Below, one piece after another: positions 1 through 8,759 of a DNA stretch of 39,974 nt. The notes beneath the pieces are model-generated. The model worked only from the letters and a program-made list of their open reading frames with translations. It was not told where the DNA came from and searched no databases. The stretch's first letter is position 1, and every line of letters starts with the position of its first letter. Origin of the DNA: CAYZAK01 sp964476445 (lineage in GTDB: Bacteria > CG03 > SLGR01 > JAGXOG01); NCBI GenBank assembly GCA_964476445.1, contig CAYZAK010000013.1, forward strand, positions 1 through 39,974, written 5' to 3'. The translations under genes and the position numbers were made by a program.

Positions 1-53
1 ATTATTGCTCTTTGATAATCTGTTTTTTTTACTTGACATATTATAGGATGTCT

Positions 54-2018
54 TTATTCATACCTTAAAGCGTCAATTGGCTTAAGCCTGGAGGCTTTTT
101 TTGCCGGCCACATCCCGAAAAAGAAGCCAATGCCGGCCGAAAAAAATACTGCTAAAAATACTGAAGCCGGCGATATTTTTGTAGACCATTCTGCAAATTC
201 AGATAGTATCTTTGTAATACCGTATCCAGTTATTATACCAATTATTCCCCCCAGCATACAAATAATGATAGATTCTATTATGAACTGAAAAAGGATATCT
301 GCACTGTTTGCCCCCACAGCTTTTCTCAATCCTATTTCCCTGGTTCTTTCGGTTACCGAGACAAGCATTATGTTCATTATGCCCACCCCCCCCACGAGCA
401 GACTTATAAAAGCTATGGAACCCAGCAGCCAGGAGAATGTTTTGGCCGTTGATTCGGCGGCCTCCTGTATTTCAGACCAGTTTCTAACATCCACCATTTC
501 CACCTGATCCCCGGTTAAATTATGACGTCCGGCTATGATGGTTTGAATCTGGGCTTGGGCCAGAGGAATATCAGCGGAATTTTTTACTTCTACATCAATA
601 TTATCTATATATTTCTTCCCCAATACTCTGTACATAGCCGTGTGCAGGGGAACTATTATTATATCATCCTGATCCCGCCAGCCGGCGGAGCCTTTCTCAG
701 GGAGAATTCCTATCACCCGAAAATTATTTCGATTTATTCTTATGATCTTCCCTATCGGTTGTTCAGCTTCAAAAATTTCCTCCGCCACCGTCTGCCCGAT
801 TACGGCTACACGGGAACGGCTTAACATCTCTTCTTCGGTAAAAAAACGGCCTCTTTGGGGAATATGAGAACGGATATGCATATATTCGGTATGGGCTCCG
901 TAAAGACGGGTACTTTTGTTTCTGTCCCTGTAATTCACCTCAACACTGCCGTCCACCAGACCGGAAGCTCTTAAAATCAGGAGGCTGTTTTTAACCGCTT
1001 GTACATCCGAATCAGTCAGACGGAGAGCCACTCCCGAAGCGGCAGACGGATTGTTCCTCCTCCATCTGCGGTTTTCCCTGACGCTTAAAATATTTGTACC
1101 CAAATGGGCCAGCCTCTCTTCTATGTCCTGCCTGGCTCCCGCGCCCAGAGCCAGCATGGCTATAACCGCCGTTACCCCGATAAGAACCCCCAAAATAGAA
1201 AGAAGGGTTCGAGTTTTATTGGCAAAAAGAGATTTAAAGGCCTGGATAAAATAATTTTTCATCTGAAAAATATCAAACCCGTGTTTTTTAATTTTATTTT
1301 TTTTATCCGGCAAAGAATTTAAATCCCGGGGACCGGAATAATCTTTTCTTCTTTTATCGGTTACAATCTCCCCGTCCACCAACTTTATTATTCTTCCGGC
1401 TCTGGAAGCCAAAACATCCTCATGGGTAATCATAATTATTGTCTTTCCTTCCCGGTTTAATTTTTTTAAAATTTGGACAATTTCTTCGGCTGTTCCGGTA
1501 TCCAGGTTTCCGGTGGGTTCATCGGCAAGAAGTATATCCGGATCTTTTATTAGGGCCCGGGAAATTGCCACCCTCTGCTGCTGGCCTCCGGAGAGTTCAT
1601 TGGGCCTGTGCTCCATCCTATCGGCCAGCCCCAATTTTGAAAGTACTTCCCCGGGGGTACGGGATACTTTTTCTGTGTGCCCGGAAGAGTAGATTAATGG
1701 TAAAGCTACATTTTCAGCCGCACTCAGCCGGGGTAATAAATTGAACATCTGAAAGACAAAACCCAGATATTCGTTTCTCACTGCCGCCAATTCTTTTTGA
1801 GAAAGACCGGACATTTCCATGTCCATAAGCCGGTACGACCCTTTATCGGGACTGTCGAGCAATCCCAGGATATTTAGAAGGGTGGACTTACCGCTGCCCG
1901 AAGGACCGGTTACCGCTACAAAATCCCCCTGTTTTATTTCAAGGTCTATATCTTTAAGAGCGTGTACTTTATTGTCCCCCCGGATGTAAGTTTTAGATAA
2001 CCCTGTTAATTTTATCAT
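54..2018 (-). CDS. macB: MacB-type ABC transporter, fused ATPase and permease
   Basis: Inner-membrane ABC exporter subunit of the tripartite efflux type, probably working with the adaptor and TolC-like protein encoded just upstream. The N-terminal 230 residues are an ATPase with Walker A (GPSGSGKST), signature LSGGQQQRVA and Walker B followed by DEPTGNLD. A MacB-type membrane segment follows, then a long periplasmic domain, then three C-terminal membrane helices ending in the usual DALRYE tail. I chose the ATG at 2018 (MIKLTGLSKTY). It follows the upstream stop by one base and has a GGGG-type Shine-Dalgarno. The longer GTG start at 2045 would add only nine uncharacteristic residues. The substrate cannot be read from sequence: macrolide, lipoprotein and peptide export are all known for the family. 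Confidence 0.93.
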   Translation of the reverse strand: MIKLTGLSKTYIRGDNKVHALKDIDLEIKQGDFVAVTGPSGSGKSTLLNILGLLDSPDKGSYRLMDMEMSGLSQKELAAVRNEYLGFVFQMFNLLPRLSAAENVALPLIYSSGHTEKVSRTPGEVLSKLGLADRMEHRPNELSGGQQQRVAISRALIKDPDILLADEPTGNLDTGTAEEIVQILKKLNREGKTIIMITHEDVLASRAGRIIKLVDGEIVTDKRRKDYSGPRDLNSLPDKKNKIKKHGFDIFQMKNYFIQAFKSLFANKTRTLLSILGVLIGVTAVIAMLALGAGARQDIEERLAHLGTNILSVRENRRWRRNNPSAASGVALRLTDSDVQAVKNSLLILRASGLVDGSVEVNYRDRNKSTRLYGAHTEYMHIRSHIPQRGRFFTEEEMLSRSRVAVIGQTVAEEIFEAEQPIGKIIRINRNNFRVIGILPEKGSAGWRDQDDIIIVPLHTAMYRVLGKKYIDNIDVEVKNSADIPLAQAQIQTIIAGRHNLTGDQVEMVDVRNWSEIQEAAESTAKTFSWLLGSIAFISLLVGGVGIMNIMLVSVTERTREIGLRKAVGANSADILFQFIIESIIICMLGGIIGIITGYGITKILSEFAEWSTKISPASVFLAVFFSAGIGFFFGMWPAKKASRLKPIDALRYE

Positions 2019-2019
2019 T

Positions 2020-2946
2020 TTACATCCCCGGAAGACCCCGGCCACGTCCTCTGCCCCCCCCTTCGCTGTCCGGAATTTCCACCATCACCGTATCCTCAAC
2101 AGAAAGTCCGGAAACAATTTCCACTTTCTCACCGGTTTCCAGTCCGGTTTTTACCTCTTTTATTACAGGCTCGCCGGTATCCGCTTTTACCAGCACTGTT
2201 TTATTGCTACCATCGCTAAAAATAGCAAATAAATCCAGTACCAGTACATTTTCTTTTTCTTTTATGGTTATATTTATTCCGGCATTCATGCCCGAGCGCA
2301 TCAGGTCGCTCTCCTGCAACGGAAGAATATCAACCTTATACACGGTAACATTGCTTACCACCTCGGATTCAAAAGCAATATGTTCAATTTTCCCCGGGAG
2401 CGGATTTTGGGGATAGGCGTCAAGCTGGATAGTGGCCAGCTGGTCTTTTTCAAGTTTGCTAATATCTATTTCGTCCACTTGAGCCTGTACAATTAATTCA
2501 TCGGCCATTACCATGATAGCATCGTTAGAACTAACTGTCTGGCCCGGTTGTATATCTCTCCTTATAATAAATCCGGAGAGGGGGGCTATAATAGGTGTGG
2601 GCCTGTATATATCCTCCCATTTTTTAAGTTCGGTTTTACCCCTGGACCGGGCGGTGTCTAAAAGTGCCGACCGTTCCGTTGAACTCATCCAGGCTATTAC
2701 TTCCCCTTTTTCAATGCTATCACCTTCGGCGATTATAACTTCTTCCAGTCTTCCCGACAAAGGAGGCTTTATTTCCAGGCGGTTTCGGGGTCTTACCACC
2801 CCGGTAGTATCCACTGTTATCTCAATATCCGTAATTTCGGGACGGACAGTTCTATATCTGTTGTCCGGGTCGTCATTTCTAAAAATCGTAAAATAAATGA
2901 CAGTACCTATAACCATCAGTCCGAAAATAACATATATCTTTTTCAT
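2020..2946 (-). CDS. Periplasmic adaptor (HlyD/MacA-like membrane-fusion protein)
   Basis: Membrane-fusion protein that bridges an inner-membrane exporter to an outer-membrane channel. An N-terminal membrane anchor (about residues 3-22) is followed by a lipoyl/barrel-sandwich half (IKPPLSGRLEEVIIAEGD), a short hairpin, the second lipoyl half (IIAPLSGFIIRRDIQPGQ), a beta-barrel domain and a membrane-proximal domain. The tail is rich in Gly and Arg (GGGRGRGRG). The helical hairpin between the lipoyl halves is only about 30 residues, much shorter than in E. coli MacA. A Shine-Dalgarno (CGGAGAA) lies ahead of the ATG. It lies 17 bases after the TolC-like gene and one base ahead of macB's ATG, so all three are surely one operon. 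Confidence 0.9.
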   Translation of the reverse strand: MKKIYVIFGLMVIGTVIYFTIFRNDDPDNRYRTVRPEITDIEITVDTTGVVRPRNRLEIKPPLSGRLEEVIIAEGDSIEKGEVIAWMSSTERSALLDTARSRGKTELKKWEDIYRPTPIIAPLSGFIIRRDIQPGQTVSSNDAIMVMADELIVQAQVDEIDISKLEKDQLATIQLDAYPQNPLPGKIEHIAFESEVVSNVTVYKVDILPLQESDLMRSGMNAGINITIKEKENVLVLDLFAIFSDGSNKTVLVKADTGEPVIKEVKTGLETGEKVEIVSGLSVEDTVMVEIPDSEGGGRGRGRGLPGM

Positions 2947-2963
2947 AAAATTTTCTCCGTTTC

Positions 2964-4205
2964 TTATTCTGTTTTGCCCATTGTCCGCATCAGCTCAGCC
3001 CAGGCGATAAACGTTCGGTAACCGGCTTCCTGGAGCCGGCTTCTGGCGGTTATGTACTCGTTTTCTACCGAATCCCACTCGTAAAATGAAATTAAGCCGT
3101 TTCTGTACTTCTCGGTAGCCACTTCCACTCTTACTTTTAAAGCCTCCATATACGCCTTCCTGATTTCCATATTCCCAACGGCGTCGGTAAAATTATTATA
3201 AGCATTCTCCAACCTGTTTCTGACCTCAACCTCGGTCTCCCAGAGCTCCAGGACGGCAATCTCCCGGTCTATATCCGATGTTTTTTTATCTATGATATTT
3301 TTACCCCCGGAAAAAAAAGGGAACGAAAAATTAACTCCCACCCGGCGAGCGTTATCCGGCGGCCAGTCGGTTCCGGTCCAGGAAAAACCGGCGGTCAAGT
3401 TTATATCCGGTAAAAAATTTTTCTTATTTATACTGACCCGGTATCTGGCCGATTCCAGTCGGTATTTAGCTGCTTTATAATCTAAGTTTTCAATAATTTC
3501 TTCTTCAAGAGCGAATTCTACTACAGGAACTTCAAAAGTACCTTCTACCCTGATATTCTCCCGGCCGGTAGTACCCATTATATTTAAAAGCTCCCGTTGT
3601 TTTGTTTTTAAATCTCGGTCGGCTTTCTCCAGATCAAACCGGGCCTGCTTTAAGTCCGCTCCGGAGCGCAGGTACGTACCCTTATCCTCCCGGCCGGCTT
3701 CGTACCGGAGACTTACCAGTTCAAGGTTATGCTCCCTCCGGTTGTATATATGTTCATAAAGAGATATATTCTGCTGGGCTATTAAAAGGTCCCCGAAAGC
3801 CCTGCGGGCTCCGGCCAGAACCTGGGCCAGGGTATTTTCATATCTATTTTTTTGAAGTTCCAACCGGGTACGGCTGAGTTTTATCTCATCCGTAATTTTT
3901 AACCCCGGAAAAAGCCTGATATCCCCATAAATCCCGTAATCAAACGGCTCGACACGGGACGGGCTGGATTCAGTATGGGCCGCTCTGACCGAAAATTCCG
4001 GAGTAAACGCGGTGAAAGTTTTCCGGTGGTTCATCCGGGCTGATTCCAGAGTCTTTTTGGCCTGTTCTATACTAACATTATTTTCCATAACTTCTTGTTT
4101 AATTTCTTCCCAACCCATCACCCGGGAAGGTGTTCCCCCGGCATTCCGGGTATTGAACGTTAATAATCCAATAAAAATAATATACAGAACAATTTTACGA
4201 TTCAT
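2964..4205 (-). CDS. TolC-family outer-membrane efflux protein
   Basis: Predicted outer-membrane channel of the tripartite pump. It has an N-terminal signal peptide (about residues 1-24) and two long helical repeats rich in Glu, Arg and Lys, typical of the TolC/OEP fold. Examples are the segments around YNRREHNLELVSLRYEAG and VEVATEKYRNGLISFYEWDS, which are the equivalent repeat positions. About 413 residues is normal for the family. The ATG at 4205 is preferred over the adjacent TTG at 4208, because the AGAGGA site leaves five bases before the ATG but only two before the TTG. It is first gene of the operon with the adaptor and macB. The symbol is left blank because several families share this fold. 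Confidence 0.9.
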   Translation of the reverse strand: MNRKIVLYIIFIGLLTFNTRNAGGTPSRVMGWEEIKQEVMENNVSIEQAKKTLESARMNHRKTFTAFTPEFSVRAAHTESSPSRVEPFDYGIYGDIRLFPGLKITDEIKLSRTRLELQKNRYENTLAQVLAGARRAFGDLLIAQQNISLYEHIYNRREHNLELVSLRYEAGREDKGTYLRSGADLKQARFDLEKADRDLKTKQRELLNIMGTTGRENIRVEGTFEVPVVEFALEEEIIENLDYKAAKYRLESARYRVSINKKNFLPDINLTAGFSWTGTDWPPDNARRVGVNFSFPFFSGGKNIIDKKTSDIDREIAVLELWETEVEVRNRLENAYNNFTDAVGNMEIRKAYMEALKVRVEVATEKYRNGLISFYEWDSVENEYITARSRLQEAGYRTFIAWAELMRTMGKTE

Positions 4206-4245
4206 CAATATCCTCTTTTCACATATTTATTTTAACCTGTCCTTT

Positions 4246-4273
4246 AGAATACACAAACAGTATTGTATATCAA
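4246..4273 (-). promoter_or_regulatory. Putative promoter of the efflux operon
   Basis: On the minus strand TTGATA (4268-4273) and TATTCT (4246-4251) are separated by 16 bases, about 40 bases ahead of the TolC-like start. A second TATAAT at 4375-4380 lies further upstream and could be an alternative start with a longer leader. Confidence 0.4.
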
Positions 4274-4443
4274 CAAGGGCAGCCCTACCAAAAAAGAAGA
4301 ACTCCGGGTACTCTATCCTATAGTACCGTTTGCCTTTAAATACTTTTATCTCCTTAATCTAATTTAAATAACTTATTATATTTAGACAGTTAAAATGTAG
4401 AAAAAGTTTCAACCATTTTTAATGGGTAAGTTTAAAAAACAAA

Positions 4444-5604
4444 TCAGGTGAGTTTTTTCTGAAGGCTCTCAAGGTAGTTTAATTTTTTAAGACAGAACTG
4501 ACTAAAACTGTCTTCTTTCAGGGCTCTCATTATACGCTTATTATCCCAGAGCATATAGAACCGGTTGTACAATTTTCTGTACTCTCCGTCACGGACTCCC
4601 TTCCAGACATCTTTTTTGTTCTCTTTAAATTGTTCAACCGAACCCTTTTTTAAATTATCGATATTCTCAAAATAGTTATCCAGTGGAAACCGGGCGTTAT
4701 ATTCCTCCCACAGGGAAATATTTTTCTCCCCGGCAGTCCTCTTCTGCTTTTTCCAGAACCCGTACAATTCTTTTATATGGTTTTCCGGTTCAAAACCCTT
4801 TTTTCCCCCGTCATAAATAACACATGCTTCTAAAGCTATTATCACTTTTTCGAACTGGGAATATTCAAATTCGGGTGTAAGCAAAGCCCCTAATTTATAA
4901 CTTCTTAAAAGATCCGTTTCAGGCATTGTGTTGTTCAGGGGGATGTCGGCACGGGAAAGAGCAAATTTACCCTCCAAATAGCATAAAATTGTACTTTGAT
5001 AATTCGGATATTTTTCTTTAAAATGACGGTGCCATTTTTTAAGTATATTTTCTACTTCATTACATCCGATCGTAAAAAAGACAAAATTCTTAATTGAATA
5101 TTCCTGTGAATCCATGAAGGCGTCAAGATATTTTAAGGCATTGTCCAGAGAAACTCCTGAAGCTACTATGTCGGCACAATAAATAGTAGCATTATCCGGA
5201 ACAATAAACTTACGGTAAAAATCTTCACTTATTTCAAATTCGCCTTCCTTTAGAACCCGCTGGCTGGATATATAAGAACTGCTGTGCCATTTGTAGCCAA
5301 AAGCCTCGTTTAAAGCCTGGGAAACCTGGAAATTTAATGCCCCTCTTAAGATATGGTAAACATTCACAGTACGGGAATCTATAGAACTTAGACTCTTTAA
5401 ATGATTTATTCCGGTTAAGGCTGCTGCAATTCCTTTTCTCATCTTATCCGTAAAATTTATATTTACTATCTCCGGATAATTCATAAAATCACGGGTGTAC
5501 CTGGTCGAGGCCATATATTTATAAAAGTCCCCCCTGTTTCCACCGTTTAGTTCATATATGGAAACCAGTTCATCTTTAAATTTTCTAGTAATATAACAAT
5601 TCAT
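4444..5604 (-). CDS. Orphan phosphoribosyltransferase-like protein
   Basis: I do not recognise the family. Residues about 84-170 look like a type I phosphoribosyltransferase fold. A loop VYHILRGALNF resembles the PRTase flexible-loop region, and YCADIVASGVSLDNAL resembles the PRPP-binding loop, with Asp, Ser-Gly and Ser in place. The first acidic residue of that loop is Ala, so catalysis is uncertain. The C-terminal half is charged, helical and carries many aromatic residues, without a motif I know. There is no signal peptide or membrane segment. No Shine-Dalgarno precedes the ATG at 5604. A TATAAT at 5622-5627 would give a leader of only about 11 bases. It stands alone between the efflux operon and the GDT1-like gene. 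Confidence 0.75.
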   Translation of the reverse strand: MNCYITRKFKDELVSIYELNGGNRGDFYKYMASTRYTRDFMNYPEIVNINFTDKMRKGIAAALTGINHLKSLSSIDSRTVNVYHILRGALNFQVSQALNEAFGYKWHSSSYISSQRVLKEGEFEISEDFYRKFIVPDNATIYCADIVASGVSLDNALKYLDAFMDSQEYSIKNFVFFTIGCNEVENILKKWHRHFKEKYPNYQSTILCYLEGKFALSRADIPLNNTMPETDLLRSYKLGALLTPEFEYSQFEKVIIALEACVIYDGGKKGFEPENHIKELYGFWKKQKRTAGEKNISLWEEYNARFPLDNYFENIDNLKKGSVEQFKENKKDVWKGVRDGEYRKLYNRFYMLWDNKRIMRALKEDSFSQFCLKKLNYLESLQKKLT

Positions 5605-5707
5605 GTTTGTATTAATTTAAAATTATATTTATTTTAAATTTCAGTTTAATTTAATCAGATTTGGCTTTGTTTTTCAAGTTTAATAATATTTTCCCAAAAG
5701 AGTAAAC

Positions 5708-5980
5708 TTAAAAATTACCCAATAAAATTAAAATACCTAAAATTATAAATATGCTCCCGCCTACCATTTTTATGAACTCCGGGCTAATATACTTGCCGGC
5801 CACCGATCCGAGCAATACAGATAGGCCGGTTATTAAAGCGTATCCCGCTACAGATCCGATAAAAACCGAAATCGGCTTCCCGGTCTCGGCAGCCATATTT
5901 ATTCCCACCAGCTGGGTTTTATCGGCCAGCTCGGCTGCTATTATAACCAGAAATGTTGCTCCAAATATTTTAAAATCCAT
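5708..5980 (-). CDS. Half-size GDT1/TMEM165-family membrane protein
   Basis: Small membrane protein with one copy of the family signature (ELADKTQ, near residue 17) and three predicted hydrophobic helices. GDT1/TMEM165 proteins are cation (Mn2+/Ca2+/H+) exchangers, usually about 200 residues with two inverted repeats, each bearing an acidic ExxD signature. Here only one repeat of 90 residues is encoded, and no second half is present nearby, so it would have to work as a dimer or with a partner elsewhere. The ATG at 5980 has no evident Shine-Dalgarno. Metal specificity is inferred from the family, not seen. Confidence 0.82.
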   Translation of the reverse strand: MDFKIFGATFLVIIAAELADKTQLVGINMAAETGKPISVFIGSVAGYALITGLSVLLGSVAGKYISPEFIKMVGGSIFIILGILILLGNF

Positions 5981-6023
5981 TTAACCAAAGTCTGTTTTTT
6001 AAATTAACCATTCTAAATAATGC

Positions 6024-6638
6024 TTAATTTTCTGAATCCAAACATTTTAATTTTAAAGCTTCTTTGGAAAAAATATTTCTTCCGGAAGAAGTTTTTAAAA
6101 ATCTTTTTAACTCTTCAGAAGAAGCAGTTATTTTAGACTCGTCGTCTTCTACTACTCCTCTTAATTCGCCACTGTTTATATACTGCCGCTTTAAATCGTT
6201 ATCTATAAAAAACAGCGATATCGTATCATCTTCTAAACTGTAACTAAAAATAATATAGTTATTTACAGCTTCAGCTCTCCAGCCGTTCTCAAACATATCA
6301 ACAAATACTTCTCTGTTCACTTCCGCTGCGCTGAGTATAGAAAAATCTTCAATTTTTCCGGGTATTAAAAACATTACCTCAGACTGCAACTCAAGAGAAC
6401 CATTTTTTTTGCGTGTAATTGACTCGCCCCGAAGAGTGTTTTCAGGAAATTCACCGCCTGCAGGTTCAATATGGTAATAATGTACCTGCTCTCTTCCCCA
6501 GGTAGCCTTCCAGAGGCCATGTAATTCATCAGCTGATACGGCATTGTCAGGATGGATAGCCGGTTGCTCCGAATCTACACATCCCATAAACAATAACGCT
6601 ATTAGTAAAATTTGGCTTAATTTTACTACCCTAAACAT
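6024..6638 (-). CDS. Small lipoprotein of unknown function
   Basis: The N-terminus has a hydrophobic stretch ending in a lipobox (LLFMGC, Cys at about residue 20), so this is a predicted lipoprotein, likely sorted through the Lol system encoded further right. The mature part is mixed alpha/beta with a segment reading GLWKATWGREQVHYYHIEP, which suggests a lipocalin-like or generic beta fold, but I do not recognise a family. An AAAGGAG site lies 12 bases before the ATG, a rather long spacing. It lies between the broken Sir2 gene upstream and the GDT1-like gene downstream, all on the same strand. Confidence 0.7.
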   Translation of the reverse strand: MFRVVKLSQILLIALLFMGCVDSEQPAIHPDNAVSADELHGLWKATWGREQVHYYHIEPAGGEFPENTLRGESITRKKNGSLELQSEVMFLIPGKIEDFSILSAAEVNREVFVDMFENGWRAEAVNNYIIFSYSLEDDTISLFFIDNDLKRQYINSGELRGVVEDDESKITASSEELKRFLKTSSGRNIFSKEALKLKCLDSEN

Positions 6639-6670
6639 TAGTTACCATTACTCCTTTTATTTAAGTAAAA

Positions 6671-7413
6671 TTATTTTAAATATTTTGCAACTTTTTTAAA
6701 AAAAATATCCAGATCACTGTTTTCATATAAAGAGACCCTGTCCCGGGGAAAATTTGGACGTCCCTTATTGACTATAGTTATTTTACCGTTACAGTAACCG
6801 GGCAAAGAAGCTACCGGATGTACGGTAAGTGAAGAACCAATAACAATAAACAAGTCTGACTGCACAGCTAATTGACGAGATTTCTGAAGATATTTTACCG
6901 GCTGACCAAAAAACACTATATCTGGTTTTATAACTCCCCCGCAGGAACAGCGGGGTATTTTTTGAAAATAAATCTTATCTTCTATTTCTTTAAAAGAAAA
7001 TTGGCTTCCGCATTCCATACAGTAGTTTTTCCAGAAACTACCATGAATTTCTAAAATTTTTTTAGAACCCGCCCGCTGATGAAGCCCATCTATATTCTGA
7101 GTTATTACTCCCCCGGTTAAATTTTTCTGTTCCAAATCGGCTATAAATTTATGGGTATAAGTAGGTTCTATATTTTTAATTTCATCCAAAAATCCCCGCG
7201 CAAAATCAAAAAGGGTCTGGGAGCTTTTTTAAAATATCTATAGTCGAAAACTTTATGAGCATTATATTTTCCGGTTTTGTATATGCCATTTTTACCCCGA
7301 AAATCAGGGATACCGGCATTGGTAGAAACCCCAGCACCGCTTAGAAATACAGTAGCCCCAGATTGGGTAATTAACTGGGCTAATTTACGAGCCCTGTTAT
7401 CACTCTCTGATAT
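6671..7413 (-). pseudogene. Sir2-family NAD-dependent deacetylase, frameshifted
   Basis: Both halves of a bacterial sirtuin are present in different frames. The upstream part (7411 down to about 7213) carries GAGVST, PDFRG and the YFKKAPRPF segment. The downstream part (7189 to 6671) carries TQNIDGLHQRAG, the catalytic HG, zinc cysteines CMEC and CSC, and GSSLTVHP. The frames join if one T is added to the five-T run at 7208-7212 (minus strand), giving about 247 residues, normal for the family. No ATG, GTG or TTG opens the reading frame. An ATA at 7411-7413 sits seven bases after a good GGAGG site. It may be a pseudogene or a homopolymer sequencing error. It lies 22 bases after the metallo-hydrolase gene. 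Confidence 0.85.
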
Positions 7414-7435
7414 TTTGAAACCTCCAATACTTAAA

Positions 7436-8272
7436 CTAACTAATTTCTATCACATCCAGTTCGGCGGCAGAAATGATATTTAAATTATTGTCCCGTCTTT
7501 TGCTCTGGCTCTTAAATTTTTTCTCTAAACTTTTAAGCTCTTTGTCACTTCGATTTGGGTCATGATGGAAAAACACAAGATTTTCCACCTGTGCCTCTTT
7601 GGCCAATTCTAGTGCCTGTTTAAAAGTAGAATGACCCCATCCTATTCTGGATTTGTATTCCTGTTCTGTAAATTGAGCATCATGAATAAGATAATTAACC
7701 CCCCGGCAAAATTCAACAAATTCATCTCTGGTAGTTCTAGGATTTTTACTGTTAATCTCATTGTCAGTAATAAAAACAAAAGAAGAATTCTTACCCATAA
7801 GTTTTAATCCCAAAGTATAAATAGAATGATTTGCTTCAATAGTTTTTACTTTGTACCCTTCCCTTTTATATCTGGTATTTAGATTTTTAATAAATTTAGT
7901 ATTAGCTTTTAAATCTAAGAATCTTACCGGAAAATACTCAACCGACATCTGCTTGCTCAGTATACTTTCAATCTTTCGATACGAATTTGAATTTCCAAGT
8001 ATGTTTATATTAAATTTTTTTTTATAGATAGGTGAAAAAAACGGAAAACCATGAATATGGTCCCAGTGAGTATGAGTTATAAAAATATCAATATCTTTTA
8101 CATCCCGGGTTAGAATATCCTCCCCAAGTTTCCTGATACCTGTCCCCGAATCTATAACTAATATCCTATCCTTAAACGACACTTCCAGGCAGGTAGTATC
8201 ACCGCCATATTGCATCATTCTCTCATCAGGAACTGGAATAGAGCCCCTACACCCCCAGAATTTAATTTTCAT
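7436..8272 (-). CDS. Metallo-beta-lactamase-fold hydrolase
   Basis: Cytoplasmic MBL-fold enzyme. The metal site HTHWDH is near residue 85. Further ligands or family positions are visible in HSIYTLG, TDNEIN, HDAQFTEQEY and FFHHDPNRSD. The start (MKIKFWGCRGSIPVP, then YGGDTTCLEV) is characteristic of a subgroup related to RNase Z and the PhnP / cyclic-phosphodiesterase-like hydrolases. The substrate is not evident. Its size of 278 residues is typical. The ATG at 8272 follows an AAAGG-containing leader. It is upstream of the damaged Sir2 gene and may share its transcript. Confidence 0.88.
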   Translation of the reverse strand: MKIKFWGCRGSIPVPDERMMQYGGDTTCLEVSFKDRILVIDSGTGIRKLGEDILTRDVKDIDIFITHTHWDHIHGFPFFSPIYKKKFNINILGNSNSYRKIESILSKQMSVEYFPVRFLDLKANTKFIKNLNTRYKREGYKVKTIEANHSIYTLGLKLMGKNSSFVFITDNEINSKNPRTTRDEFVEFCRGVNYLIHDAQFTEQEYKSRIGWGHSTFKQALELAKEAQVENLVFFHHDPNRSDKELKSLEKKFKSQSKRRDNNLNIISAAELDVIEIS

Positions 8273-8379
8273 AATCCACTTTTACCTTTTAAATAATCTT
8301 TTTAATACTGTTAACGAAATTTTTGATTTATAATTAATTTAACTAAACACAATAAACGATTTTTACAAAGGATTTAAAC

Positions 8380-8718
8380 TTAGCTACCGGATTTACAGCT
8401 CACGCATTTCCGGGCGTACGGAATAGCCTTCAAGCGGTCAATACCTATTTTTTTATTACAGCTTTCACAGATACCATAATTACCCTTATCTATCTTTCTT
8501 AAAGCATCATTTATATCTTCTGCACGGCGCCGCTCGTATCCACTTAAATAAAAGAGCACCTCACGATGTGAATTCCCAGCAGCCTTATCTAAATTATCCC
8601 CCACCTTATCGTTAAGATAAGAGTCTTCCCGCTTTTTGATTTTCTTAACTTCTTCTCTTAAAATTTCGCGCTCTTTTTGAAGTTCTTTTTTTAGTTTTTT
8701 CCATTCTTTTTTGTTCAT
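8380..8718 (-). CDS. DksA/TraR-family zinc-finger protein
   Basis: RNA-polymerase secondary-channel regulator type. A charged coiled coil (about residues 1-45) is followed by an acidic tip DNLDKA matching the DxxDxA pattern of DksA, then a C4 zinc finger (CESC near residue 84 and CVSC near 107). At 112 residues it is shorter than E. coli DksA and closer to the YocK/TraR/DksA-like group. It has its own promoter signals immediately upstream and no Shine-Dalgarno, so it is probably transcribed separately from tamB and may be leaderless. Confidence 0.88.
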   Translation of the reverse strand: MNKKEWKKLKKELQKEREILREEVKKIKKREDSYLNDKVGDNLDKAAGNSHREVLFYLSGYERRRAEDINDALRKIDKGNYGICESCNKKIGIDRLKAIPYARKCVSCKSGS

Positions 8719-8721
8719 ATT

Positions 8722-8754
8722 ATTATATAATACTTAAATTATTCTAAAATTCAA
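8722..8754 (-). promoter_or_regulatory. Putative promoter of the dksA-like gene
   Basis: The minus strand has TTGAAT (8749-8754), then 16 bases, then TATTAT (8727-8732), and an overlapping TATAAT at 8722-8727. Either -10 box places the transcription start within a few bases of the ATG at 8718. Confidence 0.4.
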
Positions 8755-8759
8755 GCAAA

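Noticed and set aside
1..53. A promoter from TTGACA and TATTATA near the window start
   Set aside because: The two elements are nearly adjacent, so the spacing is wrong. I see nothing else in these 53 bases.
2019..2045. The upstream GTG start of macB
   Set aside because: It overlaps the adaptor gene by 26 bases and adds residues unlike the family. The ATG at 2018 has a better site.
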